A DNA stretch of 64,000 nucleotides. It comes from Actinokineospora enzanensis DSM 44649 (GTDB taxonomy: Bacteria; Actinomycetota; Actinomycetes; Mycobacteriales; Pseudonocardiaceae). The DNA is taken from assembly GCF_000374445.1 (NCBI RefSeq), contig NZ_KB894405.1, forward strand, positions 277,110-341,109, given 5' to 3'. Positions 34,921 to 42,674 of the stretch are shown here, in pieces. Every line of letters begins with the position of its first letter. Position 1 is the stretch's first letter. The translations under genes were made by a program, and so were the position numbers. The notes under the pieces are model-generated. The model was not told where the DNA came from. It did no database searches and saw only the letters and a list, made by a program, of their open reading frames with translations.

Positions 34921-34956
34921 GGCAATCGGCACCCCTCGACAGGGGTGCCGATTGCC
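34921..34956. terminator. Strong hairpin after PKS2
   Basis: GGCAATCGGCACCCCT (34921-34936), loop CGAC, and its exact complement (34941-34956) form a perfect 16-bp stem 6 nt after the stop, followed by TTGTC. Confidence 0.85.
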
Positions 34957-35008
34957 TTGTCGGGCGGCGGTTGCCTGCGAGCACTTCCCCGAAAGTGCGC
35001 AAACGACC

Positions 35009-35048
35009 AAGGACCGTTCACCGCGATGGCTCGCGGTGAACGGTCCTT
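35009..35048. terminator. Second strong hairpin between convergent genes
   Basis: AAGGACCGTTCACCGCG (35009-35025), a 6-nt loop and the exact complement (35032-35048) make a 17-bp perfect stem with A/T at its base on both strands, suited to ending transcription from both sides. Confidence 0.8.
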
Positions 35049-35054
35049 CGGCAC

Positions 35055-35100
35055 GCGCCTGGGATTCATGGGGGTGGGGTGGAACCCCAGGCGCGGGGTT
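35055..35100. terminator. Third, overlapping hairpin pair
   Basis: GCGCCTGGG at 35055-35063 pairs with CCCAGGCGC at 35086-35094. An alternative small stem, AACCCC-aggcgc-GGGGTT (35083-35100), shares one arm, so the two folds are mutually exclusive. It lies just downstream of the stop of the minus-strand PqqD-like gene. Confidence 0.5.
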
Positions 35101-35122
35101 CACGGATACCGGTGCGGGCGAC

Positions 35123-35392
35123 TCAGACCTCGGCGAGCATCCCCAGTGAGCACAACGAGCCCGCCAGTGCGATCATGTCGTCCTTGGTGTCCTCGATGTC
35201 GGTCTCCCACAGTTCGGCGAGGACGGCGGCGGCCCGGTCCAGGTCGCCGTTGTGCTGCTTGAGGGCGATCCACATGGCCGCCGCGACCGGCTCGCAGTCG
35301 ATGGTGCGGTGGGTGGTGCGGCAGGTCAGCTCCAGGTGGCCGTTGGGGAGCATCCGCAGGGTGACGCCGGGTGCGGACTGGATGGCCATCAT
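35123..35392 (-). CDS. Small PqqD-like protein
   Basis: This 89-residue protein has a predicted short beta-strand region (VTLRMLPNGHLELTCR) followed by helices, AAAMWIALKQHNGDLDRAAAVLAELW and DTKDDMIALAGSLCSLGML. That pattern matches the PqqD/RiPP-recognition-element fold (three strands, three helices). GGAGG lies 6 nt before the ATG at 35392. No RiPP precursor, radical-SAM or cyclodehydratase gene is nearby, so a peptide-binding role in the usual sense is not supported. It could instead bind a carrier protein or another cluster enzyme. Assignment to PqqD-like is from pattern only. Its promoter region (35393-35508) includes a CCCCTAG box at 35506-35512 that also holds the stop of the thioesterase gene. 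Confidence 0.6.
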   Translation of the reverse strand: MMAIQSAPGVTLRMLPNGHLELTCRTTHRTIDCEPVAAAMWIALKQHNGDLDRAAAVLAELWETDIEDTKDDMIALAGSLCSLGMLAEV

Positions 35393-35508
35393 GACTACCT
35401 CCGGGGAGTGGGGCGGGTCCGGTATTCCGTGATGTATCTATTTTCGCGGTCCTGGACCCGCCGAACCATGGGGCAGACTCCTGAACACGTCATGGGGTTT
35501 CCCCACCC

Positions 35509-36291
35509 CTAGCCGGTATGTGATCCGGGGTTGCGCGTGCCCCACTCCCGTAGTCGCGCGGTCACCGTCGTCATCACTCGGACAAGCTGGTCATCCAGGT
35601 AGAAATGTCCGCCCGGCAGGACTTCCAGCGCGTACGGCCCGGTCGTGTGCGCGCGCCAGGCGGCCGCCTCGGCGAGGGCGACCACCGGGTCGGAATCGCC
35701 CACCAGGACCTGGATCGGGCAGGCGGGCTCGATCCCGGGTCGGTGCCGGTACGTCTCGACGGCCGTGTAGTCGCCTCGGATCGCCGGGAGGACCATGCGC
35801 AGGAGTTCGGTGTCGCCGAGTACGGCGCTGTCGGTGCCGCTCAGCTCCCGTAGCGCGGCGATCAGGCCGTTGTCGTCGCGTTGGTGGACGAACTCGACAC
35901 GCTGCGCGGACGGGGCCCGGCAGGCCGACGCGAACAGGCCGATCGGTGGGGTTCCGGCGGCGGTGAGGCGGCGGGTCAGCTCGTAGCCGAGCATGGCGCC
36001 CATGCTGTGGCCGAACAGCGCCACGGGACGGTCCAGCCAGGGCTCGATGTCCTCGGCGAGCGCGTCGGCCATGGTGTCCAGGTCGTCCAGGCAGGGTTCG
36101 GCGCGGCGGTCCTGCCTGCCCGGGTACTGCACGGCCACGACCTCCACGTCCACCCCGGCGTCCTGGACGGCGCGGGAGAACGGGAAGTAGGCGGTGGCCG
36201 AGCCGCCCGCGTGCGGCAGGCACACCAGGCGGGTGCCCGCGTCGTCGACCCGGTGGAAACGCCGGACCCAGCGGCCCGTGGTGTCAGTCAC
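35509..36291 (-). CDS. Type II (editing) thioesterase
   Basis: The 260-residue alpha/beta hydrolase has CLPHAGGSA near residue 24, nucleophile elbow GHSMGA at about residue 95 and a terminal GGHFYL His. This is the RifR/TEII family, which frees stalled or mis-primed chains from PKS carrier proteins. The GTG at 36291 is chosen because homology begins there (VTDTTGRWVRRFH); a second GTG lies four codons upstream. Its stop lies in a CCCCTAG box. It is divergent from the LuxR regulator gene. Confidence 0.9.
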   Translation of the reverse strand: MTDTTGRWVRRFHRVDDAGTRLVCLPHAGGSATAYFPFSRAVQDAGVDVEVVAVQYPGRQDRRAEPCLDDLDTMADALAEDIEPWLDRPVALFGHSMGAMLGYELTRRLTAAGTPPIGLFASACRAPSAQRVEFVHQRDDNGLIAALRELSGTDSAVLGDTELLRMVLPAIRGDYTAVETYRHRPGIEPACPIQVLVGDSDPVVALAEAAAWRAHTTGPYALEVLPGGHFYLDDQLVRVMTTVTARLREWGTRNPGSHTG

Positions 36292-36508
36292 GGCTCTCGT
36301 CACAGCTTCGGAGTGTTCGGCCCCACGTCCACCCCCGGCAACCCCTACCCACCCGGGGGGCCGCCCCTTTCGTGACGCGGGGTAGTCGTCCTGGGCCAAC
36401 GAGGTGAGTCGGGAGCGGCTCGCTTTAGATCGCGGTTGGGTGCGCTTATGGCGGGGCTGCGAGTCTCGGTTTCCCAGGGAGGTTTGCCGCAGGGGCGAGG
36501 AGCAGGCG
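36292..36508. promoter_or_regulatory. Divergent region between thioesterase and LAL regulator
   Basis: This 217-bp gap has no gene. CCCCTA is at 36342-36347 and a GGGGTAG at about 36380-36386, the latter pairing loosely with CTACCC at 36346. GAGGAG precedes the regulator ATG. It could allow autoregulation by the LAL protein (inference). Confidence 0.4.
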
Positions 36509-39187
36509 ATGGGTGACAACTGGGGACGCGACCACCGGTACGAGCCGCGGGACGCGCTGGCGTACCTGCAGGACGCGCTGATCGAGTGCGACGCGGGTAC
36601 CGGTGCCACCGTCCTGGTCGGCGGCGGACCCGCGAGCGGCCGGACGAGATCGCTGCACCAGCTGGCCGCCCGCGCGGACGAGCTGGGCATCCTGACCGTC
36701 ACCGCGGCCGGGGCGGCCGACGAGCGGCAGGTCGAAGGCGGGATCATCGACCAGCTGCTGGCCAACCCGATCCTGCGCGCGGCCGCCGACCGGTACACCG
36801 AGGACGACCCGGTGACCGGGCTGTGCACCGCGGTGCACCGGCTGGCCCGCGAGCGCGCGGTGCTGATCGCGGTGGACGATGTGGAGCACGCCGACGAGAT
36901 GTCGGCCAGACTGCTGTTGCGATTACAGCGGAGGGCGCGATCGGCCGCCCTGCTGCTGGTGCTGACGCACGCGGAGACCTGGTACGACGACCTTGAGGGT
37001 CTGGCCTTCGCGGCCCAGCCCCACCACCACGTGCGGCTGCTGCCGCTGTCCGTGGAGGCCGTGGCCGAGCTGGTCGGTGACGAGTGCCCCGCCGTCCAGG
37101 GCGACGACGACCTGCCGGAGCGCATCCACGCGCTGAGCGCGGGCAACCCGTTGCTGGTCAACGCCTTGTTGGACGCGAGCCGGGGCGGCGCGCCGACCGG
37201 TTCGGTGACCACGGGTATCGCGTTCTCCCAGGCCGTCCACCGGCTGCTGCACCGTTACGGCTCGCCGCTGCGCGAGGTCGCCACCGCCATGGCCGTGCTG
37301 GACACCGACGTCAGCCCGGACGCGGTGGCCACGGTCGCCGGGGTCGACCCGGCGGACGTGGAGGTGTCCGTGGGTCTGCTGGCCGACACCGGCCTCGTCA
37401 CCGGCTCCCGCTTCCGCCAGCCGCCCGCGGCCGCCGCGGTGGTGGGTGGTCTGCGCGGGTCGGAGAAGGTGGGGCTGCACTTCCGCGCGGCCGAGGTCAA
37501 GCAGCGGCGCGGCCTGGCCGCCGCCGACGTCGCCCGCCACCTGGTGGCCGCCGGGGAAGCGGCCGCCGACTGGGCGCTGCCGGTGCTGGTCGAGGCCGCC
37601 GAGCAGGTCATGCTGGCCGACGACGTCGACTTCGCCACCCGCTGCCTGGACCTGGCCGCGACGGCGGCGAGCGCGTCCTGGGAGCGGCAGACCATCGCCC
37701 AGCTGCGCGCCAAGATCACCTGGCGGACCACCCCGGCCGCCGCCGCCCCGCACCTGCGCACCCTGCGTGAGGCGGGCGACTCGCTGGACCGCTCCGACCG
37801 CATCGCGCTGGCCCGCCAGTCCCTGTGGTTCGGCGACCAGCCCACCTTCACCGCCGCGGTGGACCGGCTCGTGCACGACACCGAGCCGCTTGACCCGCGC
37901 ACGGCGGCCGAGCTGGGCCTGGCGGGCCACTGGCACTTCGGCACCGCCGACGTCCTGACCAGCCCGGTCGGCCCGGGGCTCCCGGACGGCACAGCCCGTG
38001 CGGGGACGCCGAGTCACCCGGGCGAGGACCCCTGGCTGCACACCGCCGCCACCCTGGCCGCCGTCTGGCACACCGGCGGCGCGGAGATGATCTCGTCGGC
38101 GGCCGAGCGCATCCTGGCCAACTGCCCGCTGTCGGACACGTCCCTGGAGGCCCTGGCCACCGCCATCCTCGCGCTGTCCCATGACGGCCGCCCGGACCGG
38201 GCGGAGGGCTGGTGCGCGTCGCTGCTGGAGGAGGCCGAGTACCGGGGTGCCCTTACCTGGCAGGCTCTGCTGGGTTCGGTATCGGCTCATCTGATGTTGC
38301 GCCGGGGGGATGTGTCGGCCGCGCAGGAACACGCGACTGCCGCGTTCGTGCTGCTCGACGTTCCCAACTGGGGAGCCGCCATCGGGTACCCCTTGGCCGT
38401 CCTGGTGACCGCTCATACGGCCGCGGGCGCGGTGAAGTCGGCCGCATCGGCGCTGCGCACGCCGATTCCGGATGTGGCACTGTCCACTTTGGGCGGAATC
38501 CGATACCTGCGCGCTCGCGGTCAGTTCCACCTGGCCACGAACCGAGGCCTCGCCGCCGTCAGCGACTTCCAACGCTGCGGCAAGCTCCTGGGCGACCACG
38601 CGCTGCCGTTGATCGCCCCCTGGCGCACCGACCTGGCCGAGGCGAACCTGATGCTGGGCAACTCGACCGCGGCCCTGGAACTGGCCCGCCAACAGCTCAC
38701 CCTGGCCGCCCCCACCGACCACGCCACCCGCGGCGCGGCCCTCCGCGTCCTGGCCATGGCAGGCGAGAGCACGTCGCGTCCCGGGATGCTCAACCGCGCA
38801 GCGGAATCCTTCAAGGCCTGCGGCGACCGGCTGGAACTCGCCAAGACGCTCCGCTCCATGAGCCAACTCGGCCCTCGCCCGGCGGGCGTCACGAAGCAGG
38901 TTCCCCGAACCGGCCCTGTCCGCCCGGCCCCCGCCGTACCCCGGGCCGTCCCCACCCGCCCTGCGGTCCCGCGCGTGGAGGCCGCACCGTCGTCGGCGCT
39001 CAGCGAGGCGGAACTGCGGGTCGCGGAGCTGGCCGCGGACGGGCGGACCAACCGGCAGATCGCGGAAGCCTTGTACATCACGGTAAGCACGGTCGAACAA
39101 CACCTGACCCGCGTCTACCGCAAACTGGGCGTGCCGGGTCGCGCCGCCTTGGCCGACGAACTGACCCCAGCCGATTCCGCGTCCTGA
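36509..39187 (+). CDS. LuxR-family LAL pathway regulator
   Basis: This 892-residue protein has an N-terminal AAA-type ATPase region: a Walker A variant GGGPASGRTRS near residue 40 and a Walker B VLIAVDDVEHAD near 120. A long helical middle follows, and the C-terminal LuxR helix-turn-helix (about 831-880) runs LSEAELRVAELAADGRTNRQ through YRKLGV. That is the LAL (large ATP-binding LuxR) class, which usually activates the surrounding polyketide cluster. The ATG at 36509 has GAGGAG upstream; the frame is open from 36404. Walker A ends GRT rather than GKT, so nucleotide binding may be altered. Its likely targets are promoters with CCCCTA/TTAGGGG boxes (inference). Confidence 0.9.
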   Translation: MGDNWGRDHRYEPRDALAYLQDALIECDAGTGATVLVGGGPASGRTRSLHQLAARADELGILTVTAAGAADERQVEGGIIDQLLANPILRAAADRYTEDDPVTGLCTAVHRLARERAVLIAVDDVEHADEMSARLLLRLQRRARSAALLLVLTHAETWYDDLEGLAFAAQPHHHVRLLPLSVEAVAELVGDECPAVQGDDDLPERIHALSAGNPLLVNALLDASRGGAPTGSVTTGIAFSQAVHRLLHRYGSPLREVATAMAVLDTDVSPDAVATVAGVDPADVEVSVGLLADTGLVTGSRFRQPPAAAAVVGGLRGSEKVGLHFRAAEVKQRRGLAAADVARHLVAAGEAAADWALPVLVEAAEQVMLADDVDFATRCLDLAATAASASWERQTIAQLRAKITWRTTPAAAAPHLRTLREAGDSLDRSDRIALARQSLWFGDQPTFTAAVDRLVHDTEPLDPRTAAELGLAGHWHFGTADVLTSPVGPGLPDGTARAGTPSHPGEDPWLHTAATLAAVWHTGGAEMISSAAERILANCPLSDTSLEALATAILALSHDGRPDRAEGWCASLLEEAEYRGALTWQALLGSVSAHLMLRRGDVSAAQEHATAAFVLLDVPNWGAAIGYPLAVLVTAHTAAGAVKSAASALRTPIPDVALSTLGGIRYLRARGQFHLATNRGLAAVSDFQRCGKLLGDHALPLIAPWRTDLAEANLMLGNSTAALELARQQLTLAAPTDHATRGAALRVLAMAGESTSRPGMLNRAAESFKACGDRLELAKTLRSMSQLGPRPAGVTKQVPRTGPVRPAPAVPRAVPTRPAVPRVEAAPSSALSEAELRVAELAADGRTNRQIAEALYITVSTVEQHLTRVYRKLGVPGRAALADELTPADSAS

Positions 39188-39200
39188 CCCTGCTTCTGCC

Positions 39201-39245
39201 CCCGCCCCTCGGGAGCACAACCCCCGCCCAAACCTGAGGGGCGGG
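39201..39245. terminator. Long-loop hairpin after the LAL gene
   Basis: CCCGCCCCTC (39201-39210) and GAGGGGCGGG (39236-39245) are perfect inverted copies separated by 25 nt. Confidence 0.45.
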
Positions 39246-39273
39246 CCCATGGCCGAATCTCTCGATGCGCGGA

Positions 39274-39305
39274 AAGAGGCCGCGCCCGAGCGGGCGCGGC
39301 CTCTT
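39274..39305. terminator. Bidirectional terminator between convergent genes
   Basis: AAGAGGCCGCGCCC (39274-39287), loop GAGC, and its exact complement (39292-39305) form a 14-bp stem with A/T ends. It serves the LAL gene and the minus-strand sugar operon. Confidence 0.8.
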
Positions 39306-39326
39306 GGGAGAGCCGTAGGAGTTACC

Positions 39327-40298
39327 TCAGCGACCGACCCGGACCCGCCGGTCCGCGATCACCGCCGCGATGATGTCATCCAGCGTCCGCCGCGGCGAGA
39401 ACCCCACCTGGTCGAACGCCTTCGTGCAGTCCGGAATACGACGCTGCATGTCCTCGTACCCGTCCCCGTAAGCCTCCTCATACGGGATCTTCACGATCGT
39501 GCTGCTCGACCCGGTAGCCGAGATGACCCGCTCAGCCAGCTGCGAGATCGTCGTCTGCTCCGTGCTCCCCAGGTTGAAAACCTGCCCATACGCCGAAGAA
39601 TCCGACAACAACGCCACCAGAGCGGGCACCACATCCAGCACATGGCAGAAGCACCGAGTCTGCTGCCCATCCCCGAACACCGTGATCGGCTGCCCGGCCA
39701 AAGCCTGCGTCACGAACCGAGGCACGACCATCCCGTACCGACCGGTCTGTCGCGGCCCGACGGTATTGAACGGCCGCACGATAACCGTCCGCAGGTCATG
39801 CTCCTGCGAGTACAGGTAGGCGAACGTCTCGTCCAGCGCCTTCGCCTCCGCATAGGACCAACGGTTCTTCAGCGGCGACCCGATGATCCGGTCCGCGTCC
39901 TCCGTCAGCCCGTGCGCCGTGTTCTTCCCGTAGATCTCGGAAGTCGACGCCACCAGGATCGGCACGTCCCGCTTGCGCGCCGCCTCCAGCATGTTCTCCG
40001 TGCCGTGCAGGTTGGTGCGCAGGCTGTCCAGGGTCTTGTCCAGGATGGTGAACACGCCCACCGCCGCCGCCATGTGGAACACCGCGTCCACACCGGCCAT
40101 TGCGGACTCGATGGCGGCGACATCGGTCACGGAGCCGCGCACGAACCGGAACGCGCCGTGGTTGGACACAGTGGACAGGTTGTCCAGCGTGCCGGTGCTC
40201 AGGTCGTCCAGGGCGACCACCTCGTGGCCGCTCGCCAGCAGGTGCTCCGCCAGGTGGGAGCCGATGAACCCGGCCCCGCCGGTGATCAGGTAGCGCAC
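39327..40298 (-). CDS. NAD-dependent UDP-uronate decarboxylase/epimerase-like enzyme
   Basis: This 323-residue extended short-chain dehydrogenase has a Rossmann motif GGAGFIGSH at the N-terminus, catalytic STSEIYG and YAEAK (YxxxK), and RPFNTVGPRQTGRYG. The whole resembles UDP-glucuronate decarboxylases and UDP-glucose 4-epimerases. Downstream of a UDP-sugar 6-dehydrogenase, decarboxylation of the UDP-uronate to a UDP-pentose is the most economical reading; epimerisation remains possible. The GTG at 40298 is preceded by GAGAGGA. It is the last gene of the deacetylase-dehydrogenase-decarboxylase operon. Confidence 0.82.
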   Translation of the reverse strand: MRYLITGGAGFIGSHLAEHLLASGHEVVALDDLSTGTLDNLSTVSNHGAFRFVRGSVTDVAAIESAMAGVDAVFHMAAAVGVFTILDKTLDSLRTNLHGTENMLEAARKRDVPILVASTSEIYGKNTAHGLTEDADRIIGSPLKNRWSYAEAKALDETFAYLYSQEHDLRTVIVRPFNTVGPRQTGRYGMVVPRFVTQALAGQPITVFGDGQQTRCFCHVLDVVPALVALLSDSSAYGQVFNLGSTEQTTISQLAERVISATGSSSTIVKIPYEEAYGDGYEDMQRRIPDCTKAFDQVGFSPRRTLDDIIAAVIADRRVRVGR

Positions 40299-40312
40299 GT
40301 CGGTGTCCTCTC

Positions 40313-41605
40313 TCAGTTCGCGAACAGGGCGGGGTCGAAGCGGTAGGTGGCGTCGATCACGATGGGGCAGTGGGCGATCCACGAGTAGTCGTGGTCCGGC
40401 TGGATCGTGTGGATCAGCACCACGTCCCAGTCGGCGCCTGCCGGGTCGTACTCGCTGTCCAGGGAGCCGCCGGTGACGCGGATGTTGGGGGCCAGCGGGT
40501 CGTAGTAGCCGACCTTGGCGCCCTTGGCGGCGAGCAGGTCGATGATGTCCAGTGCCGACGACGAGCGCACGTCCTGCACGCCCGGCTTGTAGGTCACGCC
40601 CGCCACCAGCACGCGGGCCCCGGTCAGGCCGCGGCCCTCCCGGGACAGGGTGTTCAGTACCCGGTCGACGACCTGGCGCGGACGCTCGGCGATGGCGTTC
40701 ATGGCCTGGGTCACCAGCGGGGCCTCGCTGGTGGTCGCGCGCAGCTGCCACAGCAGGTAGTGCGGGTCGCACGGGATGCAGTGGCCGCCGACGCCCGGGC
40801 CGGGGTGGAAGGCCATGAAGCCGTAGGGCTTGCTGGCGGCCGCGTCGATGACCTCGATCGGGTCGATCGCGAAGCCGGAGCTGATCTCGGCGAACTCGTT
40901 GGCCAGCGCGATGTTCACCGCGCGGAAGGTGTTCTCGTACAGCTTGGTCATCTCCGCCGCCTCCGGCGAGCTGACGCAGTGCACCGCCGGGGTCAGCACG
41001 TTGACCACCCGCTGGGCCATGGCGGTGCAGGTGGGCGTGACGCCGCCGAGCACCCTGGGGGTCTCGGCCTGGGTGTGCGTGATGTTGCCCGGGTCGATGC
41101 GCTCCGGGCTGGAGGCCACGAAGATGTCCCGGCCGACCGTGAAGCCCTTGGCGGCCAGCGGCTTCACCAGCATCCGCTGGGTGGTGCCGACGTAGCTGGT
41201 CGAGGTGAGGATCAGGGTCTGGCCGCGGCGGGCGTTGGCCACCAGCGCGGCGCAGGCGCTCTCCAGCGGGCGCAGGTCCGGCATCAGGTACTCGTCCAGC
41301 CCGGTGGGCACGCACACCAGCACCGCGTCCGCCTCGGCCATCCTGGCCGCGTCGGTGGTGAGCTGGAAGTCGGCCTGGTGCACGGACTTCTCCAGCCTGC
41401 GCAGGTCGGACTCGATCAGGTCGACGGTGCACGCGCCGATCGCGTCCAGCCGGTTCTGCGACAGGTCGATGCCGATCACGCCGACGCCGCCCGCGTGCAG
41501 CCCCAGCGCGGTCGGCAGGCCGACGTAGCCCATGCCGACGATGGCGACCGAGGTCAGCTTGTTGAGCTCGGCGATGGTCTCGAATTCCACGACGGTACTG
41601 GTCAT
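40313..41605 (-). CDS. UDP-GlcNAc/UDP-glucose 6-dehydrogenase
   Basis: The 430-residue protein of the UDP-glucose/UDP-ManNAc dehydrogenase family has an N-terminal NAD site VAIVGMGYVGLPTA, middle-domain Lys and Asn residues (TKLYENTFRAVNIALANE) and a catalytic Cys in GPGVGGHCIPCDPHYL at about residue 265. It oxidises C6 of a UDP-hexose twice to give the uronate. The GGHCIP form and family resemblance to WbpA-type enzymes fit UDP-GlcNAc as substrate, as does the adjacent deacetylase. It lies 14 bp upstream of the decarboxylase-like gene on the minus strand. Confidence 0.87.
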   Translation of the reverse strand: MTSTVVEFETIAELNKLTSVAIVGMGYVGLPTALGLHAGGVGVIGIDLSQNRLDAIGACTVDLIESDLRRLEKSVHQADFQLTTDAARMAEADAVLVCVPTGLDEYLMPDLRPLESACAALVANARRGQTLILTSTSYVGTTQRMLVKPLAAKGFTVGRDIFVASSPERIDPGNITHTQAETPRVLGGVTPTCTAMAQRVVNVLTPAVHCVSSPEAAEMTKLYENTFRAVNIALANEFAEISSGFAIDPIEVIDAAASKPYGFMAFHPGPGVGGHCIPCDPHYLLWQLRATTSEAPLVTQAMNAIAERPRQVVDRVLNTLSREGRGLTGARVLVAGVTYKPGVQDVRSSSALDIIDLLAAKGAKVGYYDPLAPNIRVTGGSLDSEYDPAGADWDVVLIHTIQPDHDYSWIAHCPIVIDATYRFDPALFAN

Positions 41606-41682
41606 GCCGGTTCACACCCATTCTTGCGGACAACGGGGCACGGGTCGGGGGCCGGCCCGCGGTGCAGGTTCACGTAGGGTCC

Positions 41683-42372
41683 TCAGTAGACGATCCGGAC
41701 GATCTCGAACGCCTCGGCGAGGCAGGCCGAGACCTGGGAGCCGCGGTACTCGGCGAGCGCGCGCACCCCGCGTTCGCTGCGCGGCGCGGGCCACGGCTCC
41801 AGCTCCTTGCCGTACGCGCGCAGCGCCTCGACCTTGCGCTCGATGTGCGTCTCGTCCAGCCGCTCCCAGCAGTTGGGCCGGAACACGACCGGCAGCCCGG
41901 AAGCCTCGCCGACGTCGGTGGCCGAGCGGATCTCGAACGTGCGCAGCTCGCGCACGCTGCCCTTGCCCGGCCTGCCCGCCACCCGCGCGGCCCGGCTGAC
42001 CAGGGCGTGGTCGGTGCTCAGGTCGCACATGCTGGTGGTGAACACGGTGTCCGGCTCGAACTCGCGCACCTCCCGCTCCACCACCCGGTTGAGCTCCAGG
42101 TTGCCGACGGTGTCCAGCCGGTTGTCGCCGAACTCGTGCACCCGCACGCGTTCCACGCCCAGCGTCTTGGCGGCCAGCTCGATCGACGCGGTCCGGTTGA
42201 CCACCCCCGAGCCGGTGGCCGAGCGGGAGCCGTCGTCGTTGGTCAGGACGCACAGCGACACGACCACGCCCTCGTCCGCGAGCCGGGCGATGGTGCCACC
42301 CGCGCCGAGGGTCTCGTCGTCGCCGTGCGCTCCCACGACCAGGAGCCTTCGAATCTTGCGGTGCATAGCCAT
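41683..42372 (-). CDS. PIG-L/LmbE family N-acetyl sugar deacetylase
   Basis: The protein of about 229 residues has the zinc motif GAHGDDETLGAGG at the N-terminus (the HxDD equivalent) and a later STDH, both typical of PIG-L/LmbE deacetylases of GlcNAc-containing substrates. With the next two genes it could give UDP-xylosamine, or it could act after glycosyl transfer to unmask the amine. The start at 42372 (MAMHRKIRR) is preferred over the open frame to 42483 because AAGG lies just upstream and the fold begins there. It is the first gene of the sugar operon and divergent from PKS3. Confidence 0.85.
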   Translation of the reverse strand: MAMHRKIRRLLVVGAHGDDETLGAGGTIARLADEGVVVSLCVLTNDDGSRSATGSGVVNRTASIELAAKTLGVERVRVHEFGDNRLDTVGNLELNRVVEREVREFEPDTVFTTSMCDLSTDHALVSRAARVAGRPGKGSVRELRTFEIRSATDVGEASGLPVVFRPNCWERLDETHIERKVEALRAYGKELEPWPAPRSERGVRALAEYRGSQVSACLAEAFEIVRIVY

Positions 42373-42674
42373 CCCAGCCTTTGTCGTCGGGGGCGGACCC
42401 ATTCCCGGGTGAACCGACCCGGAACGTCGGTCGAGGAGGAAACGCGATCGGGAATTGCCTTGGGAATACCGGAAATCTGTCACCCGGCCCGGCGACCGAC
42501 AACCCCTAAAGGTCGTCTAAAGCGGACCTGGCCGACCCCACCGCACCGGCTCCGCCCGGCCCTTTAGGGGTGGGGACGCCCGCCCGCCGCTCGTATGGTC
42601 GGCAGCAGATCGCCGTGCGGGCGCGCTAACGCGTCCCGCGGGGGAACCGGGCGACGGGATGGAAAAGAGGACAC
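42373..42674. promoter_or_regulatory. Divergent promoter region with an 11-bp inverted box pair
   Basis: No gene lies in these 302 bp. ACCCCTAAAGG at 42502-42512 and its exact inverse CCTTTAGGGGT at 42561-42571 are 48 bp apart, which would place one box per divergent promoter. A TCTAAAG at 42515 resembles a half box. AAAAGAGG precedes the PKS3 GTG. Confidence 0.65.
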
